A DNA stretch of 64,000 nt, from NCBI GenBank assembly GCA_964034945.1, contig OZ035962.1, positions 98,166,784 to 98,230,783 on the forward strand, read 5' to 3'. Both the position numbers and the translations under genes were made by a program. Positions within the stretch are counted from its first letter, which is position 1. Every line of letters starts with the position of its first letter. Below the pieces are notes generated by a model. That model had not been told where the DNA came from and searched no databases. It saw only the letters and a program-made list of their open reading frames with translations. Source of the stretch: Chrysopilus asiliformis. Taxonomy: Eukaryota; Arthropoda; Insecta; Diptera; Rhagionidae. Shown here one piece after another: positions 13,001 through 26,221 of the stretch.

Positions 13001-14002
13001 CATTTTTCATTCATATGCTCCCTTCGACTGTTTCACTCTTTGTCTTGATGCTCTTCCCCAAAATCCCAAAATATTCCAGCTAAGCACACTTATTTGGGGG
13101 CCATAAAAGCAAGCAAAAAAGGATCTCAATTCGCACATCATTCGATGCTATCCTGTCCAATTTCTGATATATTCGCCAACGTTGTTGGTTGCTGCTGCCC
13201 CAATAGCTGACGATGTTCGTTGTCCTGTTGCCACAAAATGCACGAAATCATAGCCCGAGGGAGGCTTGAGGATTTATTTCGGGATTGGTTGGTGCGAATA
13301 ATCGGTCAGGCGATATAGAGCTCCAAGCTTTTTCATTTTGCATGGCTACTGGACAACAAAAGCTCCTTCCATCCAGGATGTGCCTGCATTTTTAAGCTTT
13401 TTAATAATGTGTATGTGACGTAATCACTAAAGTCAGTCGGTCTACCAGTCGAGAGGTTCACATACTCATCCTTAACCCAGGCCCAAAAAAAAGTCTGACC
13501 CAATCCTTGTTCTGCTGTCACAGTTTTTCCGTTTATTTTTCTTGAGACTGAATATCTTCTGGTAAACTAATGACGGTGCAATTCGCTTTAATTATTTAAA
13601 TAAATTTTTAAAAACTGTATTGGAAGCATTTTGTTCTTGAAAAGAAGAAATCATTCATTAGTTGAAGATTTGAGTAGAAAAAACATTTGTGTAATAAAAA
13701 ATTAAAATAAAAGTTTTATTTAGACTCGTAGAAGAAAATCAATTAAGACTGATTAAAAGAACTTTGATTTACACATGGATAGAAATGATTATTGCTATTG
13801 GACAGATTCTAAAAAAAAAATATAATATATTAATCACTTTCCAAAAATAGGAAAATTATGTTTTAATTTTGGGAGAACTTTGTTTATTTTTGGTATGAAT
13901 TTCTGTGTTTTTTTTAAGTTTTGAGGTACCGTCTCATTTATTACCATTTTAGTAGGAATCTTCTCAATTCGTTTAACACGATAACAACAGTTATACCTAG
14001 GG
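10086..14002. other. Anonymous DNA, no gene supported
   Basis: AT-rich, with slightly more balanced composition at 12.2-13.5 kb. Overlapping open frames on the minus strand at 12287-12561 have no recognisable domain and no clear splice boundaries. No terminal repeats or RNA genes were found. Confidence 0.4.
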
Positions 14003-14690
14003 ATGCAACATCGTTCATAAAACCTCGATATATCGAAAATCGATGTTTTTTTAAGGCGACATCGATGTCAGAAAACATCGTCCTGAAAACATCGATACCT
14101 CGATGTTTTCCGATGTTTTGAAAAAGTTAAATTTAATAAATAATTTAGCTACCTGGCGGATGCTCTACTGTGGGTGGAGTGCACCCAGGTAGAATTAACG
14201 CGGTTTTAATTCTTATACGTTGAACCAAAAAAAAAAAAAAAACCCGTTAGTTTTCGAGATATTCGCTAAAAACTAATTTTTTTGAAATACCGGCATATCT
14301 TCATAACGGCTTGGAATACGCAGTTCTAGTAAAAGACATAAATGTAGCAAATTTTATTGTTTTAAGAATAGTGGAAAATGGTTAGTTTCGGAATAAATCG
14401 CAAAAAACGAAATCGTAGTTTTTAAAAAGCTTCCCTTTTGGTTACCTCCGGTTAACGGATTTCCACATCAGGACCAAACTTCTCTGTAAAATTTCATGGC
14501 TAGCTCTGGTATTTTTTGCGAAATCTTGTAAAAAGATGGAACCGAAAATTGATACCAAAGAAAATTTAAATAAATCTTTGAGTGGCTATATTAAATCTAT
14601 CTAAAAACTAGTCCCTCTAGTCCTAAAATTAGTTTCTCTACTAATGTTCTAACATCGTGGATAACAATATCGATACCTCGATAGGTTAGG
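14003..14690. repeat. ATCGATGT-rich repeat region
   Basis: The left part (14003-14125) contains many variants of CATCGATGTTTT and CCTCGAT in both orientations. A similar block, CGTGGATAACAATATCGATACCTCGAT, lies at the right (14654-14683). Two clusters of the same palindromic word around about 500 bp of AT-rich DNA suggest a degraded transposon with subterminal repeats, but convincing ends were not found. Confidence 0.35.
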
Positions 14691-14784
14691 TTAGGTTAAG
14701 AAGACCGCGCGCGCCCAGGTGAATTTAAAACTTTAGGGCAAAAATTCACATCTGCGGTGCATTTCTGTTAAATAATATTTTATT

Positions 14785-15250
14785 TTGTCCCGAGAACGCG
14801 TTGAGCTAGCGACTTGAAATTTTTATAAAGGAGTATTACGAAAATCGTAGTTTTTATCAACTTTTGGAAAAGTAACAGTAGCGGTTACCTTTCCCTTACA
14901 ATTTTTTTTTTAAATTCAGTTTTTGAAAAAAAAATTTCGAAAAATGTGTGCTTCTGGGAAAAAATAGATATAACCAAATTTCAAGGATATCAAATTTTAC
15001 ACATTTTTGGCTTGAACAGTTTTTACGTATTTCTAACGGTTCACCATCTTTTTTAAAAATTGTGTTTCTTGAAAATTTCTGGGAAACAATGCGATTTTGT
15101 GAAAAGGCATATGACCAAATTCAAAAAAAAATCCAAATTTCCTACATTTTTTCCTTCAACGATTAGGTATTTTTTCCCAAACTTTAAGAATTGTAAAGAA
15201 AAGTCATGTGCTGTTCACATCACATATTTTTTCGTAAAAACCGGTTTTAA
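14785..15250 (+). mobile_element. DINE-like repeat, family C, partial copy 2
   Basis: Begins inside the family with 'GAGAACGCGTTGAGCTAGCGA' and continues with 'ACTTGAAATTTTTATAA' and 'CGTAGTTTTTATCAACTTTTGG', matching the copy at 45.3 kb in the same orientation. The 5' hairpin and the microsatellite core are absent, so it is truncated. Confidence 0.55.
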
Positions 15251-16549
15251 TATGTTATCAAGTAATTGAAGAAATTATTCAAAAGATTGATATAAACATA
15301 AAATCATTTAAATGACATTTATTAACCTATAAAAAATATAATTCCAGACCCCTGAAATGTTGAATTCTTCCTACAGCATTTTTTTCAATATTCGGGAAAA
15401 AATATAAATTACTAATTAAGCTAAAACGCTTTCACTAATTAAGCTAAAATGAAAGAAAACATTTTTTTGAGACAGAAAATATCAAAAGATTTAATTTTTA
15501 CCTAAAATTTTTGTTATAGATTTAATTCCATCTTAATAAAATTTCTTAGAAAATGTTTAATTAATGTTGGCAAACTTTATAATTCGAGAAAGCAGGTAAA
15601 CATTCAAAGAAATTTCGCATTACAAAAAAAAACATCTATATAAATAAAAATTCTACGAAAGAGATGGGAAAATAATCTGAAACTCATCACCCAGCAAAAT
15701 ATGGCCGTAAATGATTTCTGTCTCATCATCAAATCTATTCAGCAGCTAAAACGATTATCCCTTAGCCATTCGGACAGAGAACGTTAATTCGGTAAAAACC
15801 GCAAAACATAAAGAAAAATCCTTTGAGAGATATGGAAAAAGAGGAAGAATAATCAATCACATCATAGTCTCCCCTTTTTCGGGTTTAAAGATTTTCTTTT
15901 TTTCTTCTTGAACTGAAAAAAAAAATCTATTTCAAATCCTCCTTGAGAACGACCTTTAGGTATTCTTGAAAAAAAAGCACAGACACAATATCAGCAGAGA
16001 CAACCGAAAATTTCATAGAGTGGACGAAAATTTAAAGAGAAAAAAACAACAAAAAAAAAACAAAACAACAACCACTACCGTAAAGAAAGAAAGAAAAAGA
16101 TAACAATGAAAGGACTCAATTCATTAGCATCCTTTTTCTCTCCCTTACTATGCTGCCCTCAAGAAACTGTATTCGTGGAGGACGTTAAAAAACATACAGA
16201 TGAAACGGAGAGAATCATTACCACGAATGACCGATTTTTAAGAAAACAAAAACAGCAGAAAAACCAAATAATAAGGCAAAGTCTCTTTTTTATCCTTAAA
16301 TCCTGTTACCACTCATTAGTTTAATCATTTGTCACTTTAAGATCCTTTCGGAATACAGCAAGGGACAAATAATTAACAAAATCGTGAGGAAAACGAATCC
16401 GAACCAAGTTAAGTCATCACTGAAAGAGTTAAGAGATAAAAATCTGAATTGCTTTAAATCATAGATTTTATTGGTGACAGATTTATATTTTTCTATTTTA
16501 TTGGGTATAATAAAATGAGTTATATAAAAAGTGAAATAAAATTATTTAG
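15251..16549. other. Anonymous AT-rich DNA
   Basis: A-rich sequence with an open frame at 16106-16324 (plus, 72 codons) preceded by an A-rich tract. It has no recognisable domain and is not called. Nothing else was seen. Confidence 0.4.
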
Positions 16550-16551
16550 TA

Positions 16552-17489
16552 GGGTCAGGTAGGGTGAAGTGGTCCACGTTTTTATTATTGGCAATAAAAT
16601 GGTCAAAAATTGGAATTTTTGCATGATAAGATAGTCAAATCGCAAGCGCAGGACCTAAGTTAACTTTCTGCATTCACAGATTGCCAACTTTTTGACATTA
16701 AATTTAATTTTTAGGCATTTATCGGAAACTTTGATTTTTCGATTTTTTAAAAATGGTAGGGAGAAGTGGTCCACCCACAAAATTTTTCCAGAATTCGCAT
16801 AAACATAAAATTAAATGACAAATAAAAATATATTCATGAAGTTTTATCAAAAATATGGTAAATTCGAAAGTACAAATGAGCGTTTGGTCTGTTTTGGTGT
16901 TGGTTTTTTCGGTGTAATTGTTAAGCGTCTCTTTCCGACGGCTTTTTCTGCTTCTCTAATTCAGCTCGATTTTTGGGAGAAGTTATAATCGAGCTTCGCA
17001 TCGATTTTCGGCCACGATTTGAAACACTCAATATAACTCATAAAAAAAATTTTAAAACACGAAATATGACATTGACAGGGTGGACCACTTCACCCTACCA
17101 AACGTGGACCACCACTTTTCCCTACCGACGCTATTTTGCGCGGAATGACGCTGCTTCAACAATTGTGGGGAAAAATGCAGAAGTTCGGTGGATTTACAAA
17201 GTTCATAATGTAAACAACATTTTAGATTAATTACCTTATTGAAATTGATGAAGAATTCGTCAAAATGTTGTTGAATGTGAATACTTGCGAAAACTTTCAA
17301 CAATGTTTTTTTGGCACTGGTCTGTGAGAGTGAGTAAATATACCTCTACATATTTTAATGACTAATAAAAAACAAGCTGTCATCAAGAGCAACCGATGAG
17401 AGTTGCATATTCTGTTCTAATGTTACTATTACTAAAAAAAATGGTGGTGGACCACTTCTCCCTACGGACCACTTCACCCTACCCGACCC
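16552..17489. mobile_element. 938-bp DNA transposon, TA target, GTGGTCCAC repeats
   Basis: The 24-bp terminal inverted repeats differ at one base: GGGTCAGGTAGGGTGAAGTG... against GGGTCGGGTAGGGTGAAGTG.... A TA duplication flanks them at 16550-16551 and 17490-17491. The word GTGGTCCAC or its complement GTGGACCAC, exact or with a trailing variant, recurs about six times in both orientations, mostly near the ends, a plausible transposase-binding array. No transposase is present. The TA target and repeated subterminal word match the layout of the pogo-like element at 49.2 kb, so it may be a non-autonomous pogo-type element. Confidence 0.8.
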
Positions 17490-17491
17490 TA

Positions 17492-18787
17492 TACAAAACA
17501 CAATTTCTATAATTTGCATTATTTTTCAAAAAAAAATTACGTCGTATTTTCCGAAATATGCCAGAAAATTTTAGTTTTTATAGAAAAAAAGTACCCCTCC
17601 ATAGAATAGGAAAGTAAAAATAGGAAGAAAGGGTATTTGCAAAATCCTTACAGGACCTTCGCGATCGAATATTGAAGTTTCAGCATCAGTTTCGTGATCA
17701 GACCCCTAAAACATCTTATCAACCCCCGGGAAAAAATTCAAAAACGGACATTGGCGTTTTTTTTTTTTGAATTATTTGACTTAGCGTAATCGCTTTGTTC
17801 TTTCCTGATAATAGTTTGGAAATAATTTTTAAGAAATTCACGCACTCGTTTTAAAAGGGCGGGGATACTTTCCTGGTATAAGGGTTCTCTATTAATTAGG
17901 GGGTTCGTTTTATACACGTTTTAAGCTGTACTGTGTGAAATTTATCGTATTCGATGATTTTTTTTGTCTGTACTTCATTTGGATTCGAAAAATTGAAATA
18001 AATATTGGACAAAAGTGGAAATGACGAGTTTCAATTTAAGAAAATAATAATTTGGAACTCATCAAAATGCTTACTTTTTATATGTATATACAGATCAAAT
18101 GACAAACTCTCTTGTCCCATTTCTGCATCCTGCAAAATAGATTCTAACTAAAAATCCATTCAATCGATTTTCTTTCTTAAGATTTAAAATCGGCATTATT
18201 CCGGGAATTTTTATAACCTTATTCTTGGTAAACATATATTACGTCTGAGAATTTCAATTATTCGCTTTTCTATTCTATGCAATGAGAATATCTTTTTTAG
18301 TGGAGAATGTGAAATGTCCTTATGAAATCCTTCTCCTTGGCTTTCTGACTATAATGCTGGTATTCTTCAGCTACCCAAAAGATATCCTCTACGTTCTATT
18401 AATGTCAATGAAATTTTATTTAATATTGCTGACATAGATGAAGTTTTTCTACCTTAAATATTAATTTTTTTACATTCACACGTTAATATTCTGTCTAAGC
18501 TCTTGCTTTGTGAAAATTTTAAATGGTGCATTAATGTGTTCATTCATTTTTAATGTTTTCTTCGCATATATCTGACAAAATTAGCATAAGGTATTTTATC
18601 TGTCTGAAAGTGTCATAAACTTAGTCTCAAGTACGTGCCCTAATATTTTAATGGGTTGAAATATATTACTTAAAGTGAAATGGTTTTCTTGTATTTAATC
18701 ATTTTATAAAATTATGTTTTGCAGGTATCCTACATATTCAAGTAAGTTGGAGTGGCATTTTTGAATTTAAATTTAAAGCCTTGTGTA
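17492..18787. other. Anonymous AT-rich DNA
   Basis: No open frames of note, no terminal repeats and no RNA gene were recognised. Confidence 0.45.
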
Positions 18788-19559
18788 TACGGTAAAGAAA
18801 ATAGACGAGAATTCTACTGAATAAATATCTATACCAATCAAATTTACACGAGACAAGACTTTTACGAGAATTTACCTCATGCAACTCGAAAAACTGGAAA
18901 GACAATTTCAGTGGAGTTCTACATAAGACTTTACCGATTGGCTTTGCTAGATTTTTCTCTCGATCATCCAGCAGACCAAATGAATGTTAAGTGATTCAGT
19001 AGTGATTCGCTGAGATTCAATTGGAAGAACGAAACGTTCACAAGTGGATTCACTAGAGGTACCTATAATGAACTCACTAGAGGTACCTATAATGGACTCA
19101 CTAGAGGTACCTGTAATGGTGTTAGATTTTCTCGACCGAAGAATGTAAAAGGGATAATTAAGTAAATAATTAGGGTGAATATTAGATGCAGATCAAGAGA
19201 ATGTTTAAAATGACTATTGTGAATTATTTTATTCAAAAAATGACTGTCAAGTAACTTCACCAAGGATTCTCAGGAACACATTTGTAGCATTAAATTTCGC
19301 CACTAGCGAGTCATATTGAAGAATCCTAGGTGAATATACATGATATTTTTGTTTTCCCGAAACCTGAAAAGGTGAAAAGATAATTTTATTTTTATAGTTA
19401 TTAATTGTCAAATGAGGACAGCCAAATAAAAACATTTGAAAGTATAAAACTTTCGCATGAAAGATCTCACGTAGAAATCATGTAGAGCTCTACGATAGAG
19501 TTTATATGTCTCTAGTGAGATTTTATTTTATAAAACTTTCGCCTATTTTCTATACTGTG
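18788..19559. mobile_element. Tc1/mariner-like MITE
   Basis: Terminal repeats match at 16 of 20 positions: TACGGTAAAGAAAATAGACG on the left and, inverted, CACAGTATAGAAAATAGGCG on the right. TA flanks both sides (18786-18787 and 19560-19561). No transposase frame is present. A 24-bp minisatellite lies inside. The mismatched ends suggest an older copy. Confidence 0.55.
19047..19118. repeat. 24-bp minisatellite, three units
   Basis: Three units of 24 bp with the core CACTAGAGGTACCTATAATG differ at only a few bases. Confidence 0.9.
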
Positions 19560-19889
19560 TACGCAGGGCTTAAGATTAATATGGTAAAATTAAGAGTAAC
19601 TGTCTTGTAACCTTTAAAAAAATACAATATTTGTACGACGCTGTTACCCATCAACCATAGAGAGCAATCAAGCTAATTTTCAGGGCACACAGTGGATGCA
19701 ATTATCTCGTAATTTATAAAAACAGACAATTTAATCCACCTAACAGTGAAATCTTATCTTGCAAGATCTGGGTGAACTGTCTGATGCATAATTGGAGAAT
19801 ATTTAAGCGTTCTTGAAGAGGAACAGCATCATCAAGAAATAACTTTTCCACGACTGCTTAGAAGGTGCACTATGGACCTTAGATTCTAG

Positions 19890-20300
19890 TCAACTAGCTG
19901 AGGTTGAGCAACTTTTTCCAGCATACCATACATAGTCAAAATTCATATGATGAATATAAATTTTTACGATTTTCTTGAAAACAATTTGAGTTTTTTTTTT
20001 CAAAATCGCGTTCCATGGGGTGCTATGGCCGATCCGAGCTTTCGAATGCGAAAACCCCGTCAAAATCGGTTAAGATTTAATGGTAGAAGTCGACTTTACG
20101 AATTTAGTTACATACATACATAAACACACGCACACACATACAGGCTTGCTGCGGACTCATCGAACTGAGTCGATGGGCATATGTCCCGAGTACGTGTAGG
20201 GCTCCGTCCTGATTTCGGTTTTTGAAGTGATTTTGATACATAAAAACTTATAAAAACTTATTTGCTAAACATAGCTCTACATATTTAGCATTTTTATTTA
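19890..20300 (+). repeat. Repeat family K, fuller copy
   Basis: Contains 'CCGATCCGAGCTTTCGAATG', 'CCCCGTCAAAATCGGTTAAG', a short CA/CATA microsatellite, and then 'CATCGAACTGAGTCGATGG' and 'GTAGGGCTCCGTC'. The last part recurs inverted at 5700-5880. The order of a conserved block, microsatellite and short palindrome (ATCGAACTGAGTCGAT) resembles a small interspersed element, but no ends were identified. Confidence 0.5.
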
Positions 20301-23300
20301 TTTATTTGAATTGTTGTAATGGCCTTAGCATAAATTCACATTCAACCATTATTGGACTTAAAGTGATCATCATAAAGCGTACAATAAAACTCTTTTATTT
20401 GTTTTATATTTTTTCGTAGGTTATATATTTATTTATTTTATTTTTGTGTTGCAAGTAAACTGCTAAGCATCTTTTAGTGTCTCAACCCCAAAGAAAAAAT
20501 CTCTTCCCAAACTGAACATGGCTGGCAGTGTCTTATGATGTCGCTGTCCATTGCAGACCGTGGATGAAAAAAAATGTAAGAAATTGAGAGTTAGATTCGT
20601 CCCTCATCCTTAACCAGTAAAATGGACTTTTAGCAGAAATTACGAAACATAAATCTCAACTAATGATAACACGTTTTAGTCGACTAGAAAGATTAATTTA
20701 ATGGCGGCACGCACTCGAAATAAAAACGGCAGTCCTTAGAGGGTGTGATGTGCTCTTTTTCGTCGCCTTCTCTACTTGTTTTTCTCTATTACATGATATA
20801 AATTTTTTTCATTTTGAAACTTTCGGAACCAAAAGAAATGTCTTGGTTCTATTACATCCATTTTTTTGCTATGTCTTCCAATTTTGTTTTCTTTTTGTGC
20901 CGGCTGAGCAAACTTGTGCGATTACTTTGCAGTAGGTAACTAGTGAGGCTTTTGTACAAGTGAGCCTCGAATAATTCTTTATAGAAAGTCCTGAAACGAT
21001 TTCTGTATCGGTTCAGTACAGAGATTTTCTGACATGATTCTGGATCAATGGGAGCGATAAATTAGGTGCCAGTTAATGGTTGATCCAATACGAAGTCATT
21101 CGTCCGGGGAGAAAAACTTTCAGGCTTCAGGTCAGATTGTTTTATCTTTTAATAGCTTGTAGCGATGTTTTTTAGCTATGGCCAAAGGGCGATTTAAAAT
21201 CTTTTAATTAGTACACTCGAATTAACCCCTGAAATCCCATGATATTTTATCTTTATATTTTTTTAAATCTTTAGATATATCATATTTATAGGATCGTTTT
21301 GAATTTTAAAAAAATTGTTGAGCTGATATTCATGTTAAAACACGGTTTATGTTTTATCCTATAAAAAAAAATATTGGAATTTAGGGAAATAGGATTTCTG
21401 ATTCAATGAACGTCCTTCAACAAGAAAATTACACTGTCTTTGAAATAGGACGCTGGTACCAATGGGTTAACTCTAGCGTATTTAGATGCTAAAGCGTTTA
21501 GCTAGTGAAATCTGAGGTCCTTGATTCAGACTTCCCCTGCGGCACTGGTTATTTCAAGTCAACTCCAATTGCTTTATCGAAATTAGTAATGATAGCTACT
21601 ATTCTGTGTTAACTAACGACTATATCGGTTTAGATTCCTATCACGACCTCTACTGTTGATGCCAACAACAAAAAACACAGGATTTCATAAAATTACTGAG
21701 CTTTTTATCAATAAATTTTAGTCAGCAATTTCCTTTTAATTTTTAAACTCGACGGGAAACGTGCAAATCGGGTAAAAAATTTCATGCTAAAAACCTTTGT
21801 TGCCAGTTTTCTTTTCTTCTTTTTAAAGAAAACTTTTAAATTCTTAGGTGTTTTTTCAATGGAAAATATTCTGTCATGGGGCTCACGAGACGTCGGGTAA
21901 CACCAATTTCGACTTGATGTAATTTACTGTAATTTAGTCTCTCTCTGCTCATTGAATAAACGGGACGTGGAATCGGTGCCCTAATAACGTGTTTCACTAA
22001 ACCTATAAGAAACTCCTGTCCCGTCCTCCTTATAATCCTGACAATTCTTTCTAATATTTTCGGATTTTACAAACCCAAAACTGATTTAAAAACTTTGAAT
22101 TGGAAGAAAGTTTGATTTTTCATAATATTTTTTTATTAAAAATAAATTTCATTCCTTTTCAAATACTCTTTAAATTAAACACTCTTAAAGATTTCCAGCA
22201 TATAGCATAGCACATTATTTGAGACAATCGCAGCAATAAATCCATCGCTGCTGGAGCAATTAAAAATAAATCACTCGTGGCAATGCTCTGTGGAGAATAG
22301 TTTTGCAGAAGCACCAACAAGTATGCCGAAAAAAAAACACAGGAAAAACAAATATCAAAAGACGAAAAAGGAACATATATTAGAAAAGATTTAACCATAT
22401 TCTCACCCCTGTAGTTAGTTTTATCCGTTGAAATCGCTTATCGATTTGAAAAAAATGGGGTATAAGAAAATCCGGGCAAAGAAAATTCTTTCTTTTCTAG
22501 TGGAATTTGGAATGCAGTAAAACTATGTCAACCCTCGCTTGGTATTTTTCCAAGGTGGGAGGGAATTATAGGTGGTAAACGAAGCCGTTTTTAAGAAAGA
22601 AAGAGTTAATGTAATCAGCTAAGAAAGTTTAAGGTTCTTAAAGTTCTCAATGTTTAGATATGAAAATATCTTCAGAACAGATTAAGATCAACTGAAAAAC
22701 ACTCAAAGAAACGTCACCCTTTCAAGTGTCACAATTCTCATCTGTAGCCTGTATCTAACTATCCCCAATGACTTAATTCCATCAAACTATTTTCGCTATG
22801 GTATACTATTGACCTCATAAAATCAGTTCCAGTAACAATATCTCGAAGAGCCATTTATGCTGGTGGTTGTTATTTTACTTTTCATTGGATCCTTATAATA
22901 TTATCGCATTGCCATAACAAAATTGGGAGGAGGGTACTCTCAGTCTCAGTTGACATAGGAATATCCATGAGGGCCAACGAAATCCCCATCTCTATCAGCT
23001 GATGCTAATCGTCCCCAGAAGAACTGCAAAGCACTTACTTACCTACTCAGCTACGACGAACGGTTTTACGATGACCATTCCGAAACACCCATAAACTCAC
23101 ACCTCCCTCATAAAAAGTGACAGCTGCTAAAGTACATTTAGTTTAACAGACAAATGGGAAGTCCTAGAAATAGTCGAATTAAAGCTTTTGCGAGACAAAA
23201 TACTGAACTGTAAGAAATCAAAAAAATAAAAACATGAAAAAAAAAATTTAATAATATTTTCCGAGATACATGACCTTTCTAAATAATAAATTAAAACGAA

Positions 23301-23960
23301 ACACGTATGGAAAAAAATCGATAAAACACTTAATTGAATGATATTAATAGATGAATTGACTTATCAAATCTATCGACATCCCTCTGTTAAATACTGTCAA
23401 AAGTCTTTCTTAATAATATAAGTCTTGGATACTATTGGAAAAATAAGCAAGTTTTGTCTCATTAAAGAGTATGCGTTAGAAATTACACACGAATAAATTT
23501 TCGGCCCCTTCTGTTTACGTTTGTAATTGAATTAAGGACAATGACTTCTTGACAGTTTGGCTGATGTGGACACTTTTGGATGATTTTCTACCCTCGCCCA
23601 ACTACCCCAAAGAACTGAAATTCTATACGGTGGGCAACTATTTTGCCTCGTCTAGGACTATAATTTTGGTCAACAGGGATGAATTTAGTTTTATTTGCAT
23701 TATGTGGGATTTACTTAGTGGTGAGTCCTGTTTTCCCTACTTTCATCTATTTGACAAGAGTGTCAAAAATTTTGTTATATTAATCTCATTATACCTAGAC
23801 TAGTTCGTTTTTATGTGAAAGAATTCATTAGTGAAAAACGCAGATGAATCTCTGTAGACATTCGTCATCGTTTCTAATTTTTCAAGCATTTGAAATGCGG
23901 AAAAATTGTTAAAGATTTCAACTTTTTGCATGAATTTTCCACGTAAAAAAATTAAATATT
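20301..23960. other. Anonymous DNA, no gene supported
   Basis: AT-rich with scattered open frames of 60-85 codons that have no recognisable domain. A stretch near 21445-21560 faintly recalls a tRNA-derived repeat but cannot be folded convincingly. No transposon ends were found. Confidence 0.4.
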
Positions 23961-24454
23961 AAGGGTATTCACAGTCCTCTTTTAATTTTGGGTATTCGGT
24001 GTTTTCGGTAATATTAAAAGACTGAAAATATTCTGCTGTGAACATCCCACAGCACAGATTTGAGAACAGCGCTTTTATTGGATTCGTTACCAAATCATGA
24101 ACTGCGAATTTGATTGTCACATACCTTTAAATCCATGTTTGATGTATTCTTTTGAATTTCTATTGTGGCAACGACTATCAAAATTGAAAAAAATTGCATC
24201 AGTCCGATGAGATTAACAAAAAACCAGCGAGAAAATTTGACAACTAAAAACATTACTAGCGCCACTCGCGGTTGATTCTTGATACCGAATAACCGAGCCG
24301 GAAAACACGACTCAAGTCATGTCTGCAATTACCGAATTCGGTAATTCATTTTTACATGAACCAAATTACCGTCTCGGTAAAAATCTGTTAAATTTGACTG
24401 AATTACCGAGCGGTAAAATTACTCGCAATTTAATAGAGGACTGTGAATACCCTT
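23961..24454. mobile_element. MITE (family D), copy 1
   Basis: The 25-bp terminal inverted repeats start AAGGGTATTCACAGTCCTCT, with one mismatch. ATT flanks both sides as a direct repeat. Inside are 'GGTATTCGGTGTTTTCGGTA' and repeated CGGTAA words. The copy at 29569-30041 is very similar throughout. No protein is encoded. The 3-bp flank would fit a PIF/Harbinger-like element, but this is tentative. Confidence 0.8.
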
Positions 24455-25670
24455 ATTAATTAAAATTATTTTTTTGATATTATTTAAAATCCTGTACACC
24501 TTACAGCGATATACGTCCTGGGCACGTTCAAAAAATTAGGCCGTAACATGGGATAGGGACGGACAGATTCAAGTCGAATTTTATATTTAAAAAAACAATT
24601 TTTGATTTTTATTTCTTTAAAAAATAGCAACAAATTCTCTACATAAAAATTTGATCCACTTTGTAGCAATTTTGACAGAAAAATTGGATTTCATTTACAT
24701 GAAATTATCGATTCTATGATATGCATGTTCCGTCATTGTATTTTATTCACTGAAGTTCAGTGAAATGTGAAACACCCCGTTTTTTGGGCGTATATCGAAT
24801 CAATGTGCGCCGTACATCGAAACAAAGGCACAATTCAAAAAGGCCGTTATAGCGAAATGCCGAATATTGAGATGTAATTGATTATAAAAATATATTTATA
24901 TATTTCAGACTGCGGACCGAATGGCTAGATCCTAATACGATAGAACATGTATGACTATATAGTTGACAGAAACAATCTACATCACTATCCAGATTTTAAC
25001 TAGAAATTCATCCTGCAAACGTTAGTACGTTTGAACCCCTTGCGAAACTGGCTACATTTGCTTTGAAATTATGTCACCAAAAACGAAATTTACTTAACAG
25101 GACATGCCAATATATTGTAAAACAAGGATACACATATGCCCGCAAGAAGTTTCCCAAACATAAAACATGCCACCACTAGCCAACGTCTCCTGTTTGGTCC
25201 CTCGCAATGCCCTATGAAATTCACAACGTTTATCCTAAAGAATAGCAACAAATTCTGAGGGATAATGAGAAGTTGAGCAACAACAAAACAACGCTAGAAT
25301 CGGTTTAGTCGTTGGCTCTCTTATGTAGCAGTCATTCGAATATCGTTCGAATATCCTTGTGGGCACTGTTCTAGTATACCCACTCGTATGTCACAACTAA
25401 TGTTTAGAGTTTTAGCATAATTTTAGACATTTAACTTTTAGACTTGGTTCTGTCCCTCAAACTAAATGAGAGACTTCGTGAAACGTAAAAGACCTTTGAG
25501 TTAAAACATATGTACAGTTGTGTTGAAAATTGTGGACTTCCTGCATGGAATACGTGTAGTTAAAGTTTAAAAAATTATACATTTTGTTGAAATTTTACCT
25601 TTTAAGGTAATATTTATGTATTTGTTTGTTTGTTTACTTATTTGTTTAGTTTGGAACATAAGAGAAATTT
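24455..25670. other. Anonymous AT-rich DNA
   Basis: No recognisable gene, RNA or transposon end. Confidence 0.4.
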
Positions 25671-25744
25671 TGTGAGCAAAAATATAAGAAAAGCTACAAT
25701 TGCCAGGGGCCAATCATCAAATACATATATGTATATCATACTAA

Positions 25745-26221
25745 TCATACTAATATATAAAAATGAGTTGATGTCTGTCTGTCTGTTCCTCTTTCACGCA
25801 AAAACGACTGAACCGATTGACCTGAAATTTGGCATGAGTATCTGTGGTAGTTCTGGTTCCAACATAGGCATACGTAAAAGTAGCGCGAGGGGTGGGGGGA
25901 GTAAGGGGAGGGGTTAAAGTGATTTCGAAACTTAGTTTTTGCGCTATGTTACTCTTTTGCGGGAAAACTACTGAACCGATTGGCCTGAAATTTGGCATAG
26001 ATGTTCGTCGGGGGTCCAGCCCCAACATAGACCCATTAAAAAGTAGCCCGAGAGGTGGGGGAGTAAGGGGAGAGGGTAAAGTGATCTCGAAACTTAGCTC
26101 TTCCTCTATGTTACCCTTTCGCGGGGAAACTACCGAGCCGATTGGACTGAAGTTTAGCTCCAACATAGACCATAAAAAAATTGAAAAAACTTAACCCGGC
26201 AACGACGGGTATGCAAGCTAG
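25745..26221 (+). mobile_element. Non-autonomous Helitron, family A, full copy
   Basis: Starts TCATACTAATATATAAAAAT preceded by A. It ends CCGGCAACGACGGGTATGCA followed by AGCTAG and a T. The 3' hairpin is ACCCG/CGGGT with a 7-nt loop. These are the defining Helitron ends: TC at the 5' end, hairpin plus CTAG at the 3' end, insertion between A and T. The internal GTCTGTCTGT and 'CCGATTGACCTGAAATTTGG' blocks are shared with the other copies. It encodes no Rep/helicase. Confidence 0.85.

Noticed and set aside
14680..14700. GGTTA repeated three times, like insect TTAGG telomere repeats
   Set aside because: Only three units, interstitial; flies generally lack this telomere repeat.
21445..21560. 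tRNA-like or tRNA-derived SINE-like stretch
   Set aside because: Faint A-box and B-box-like words, but no acceptor stem or clean cloverleaf and no second copy seen.
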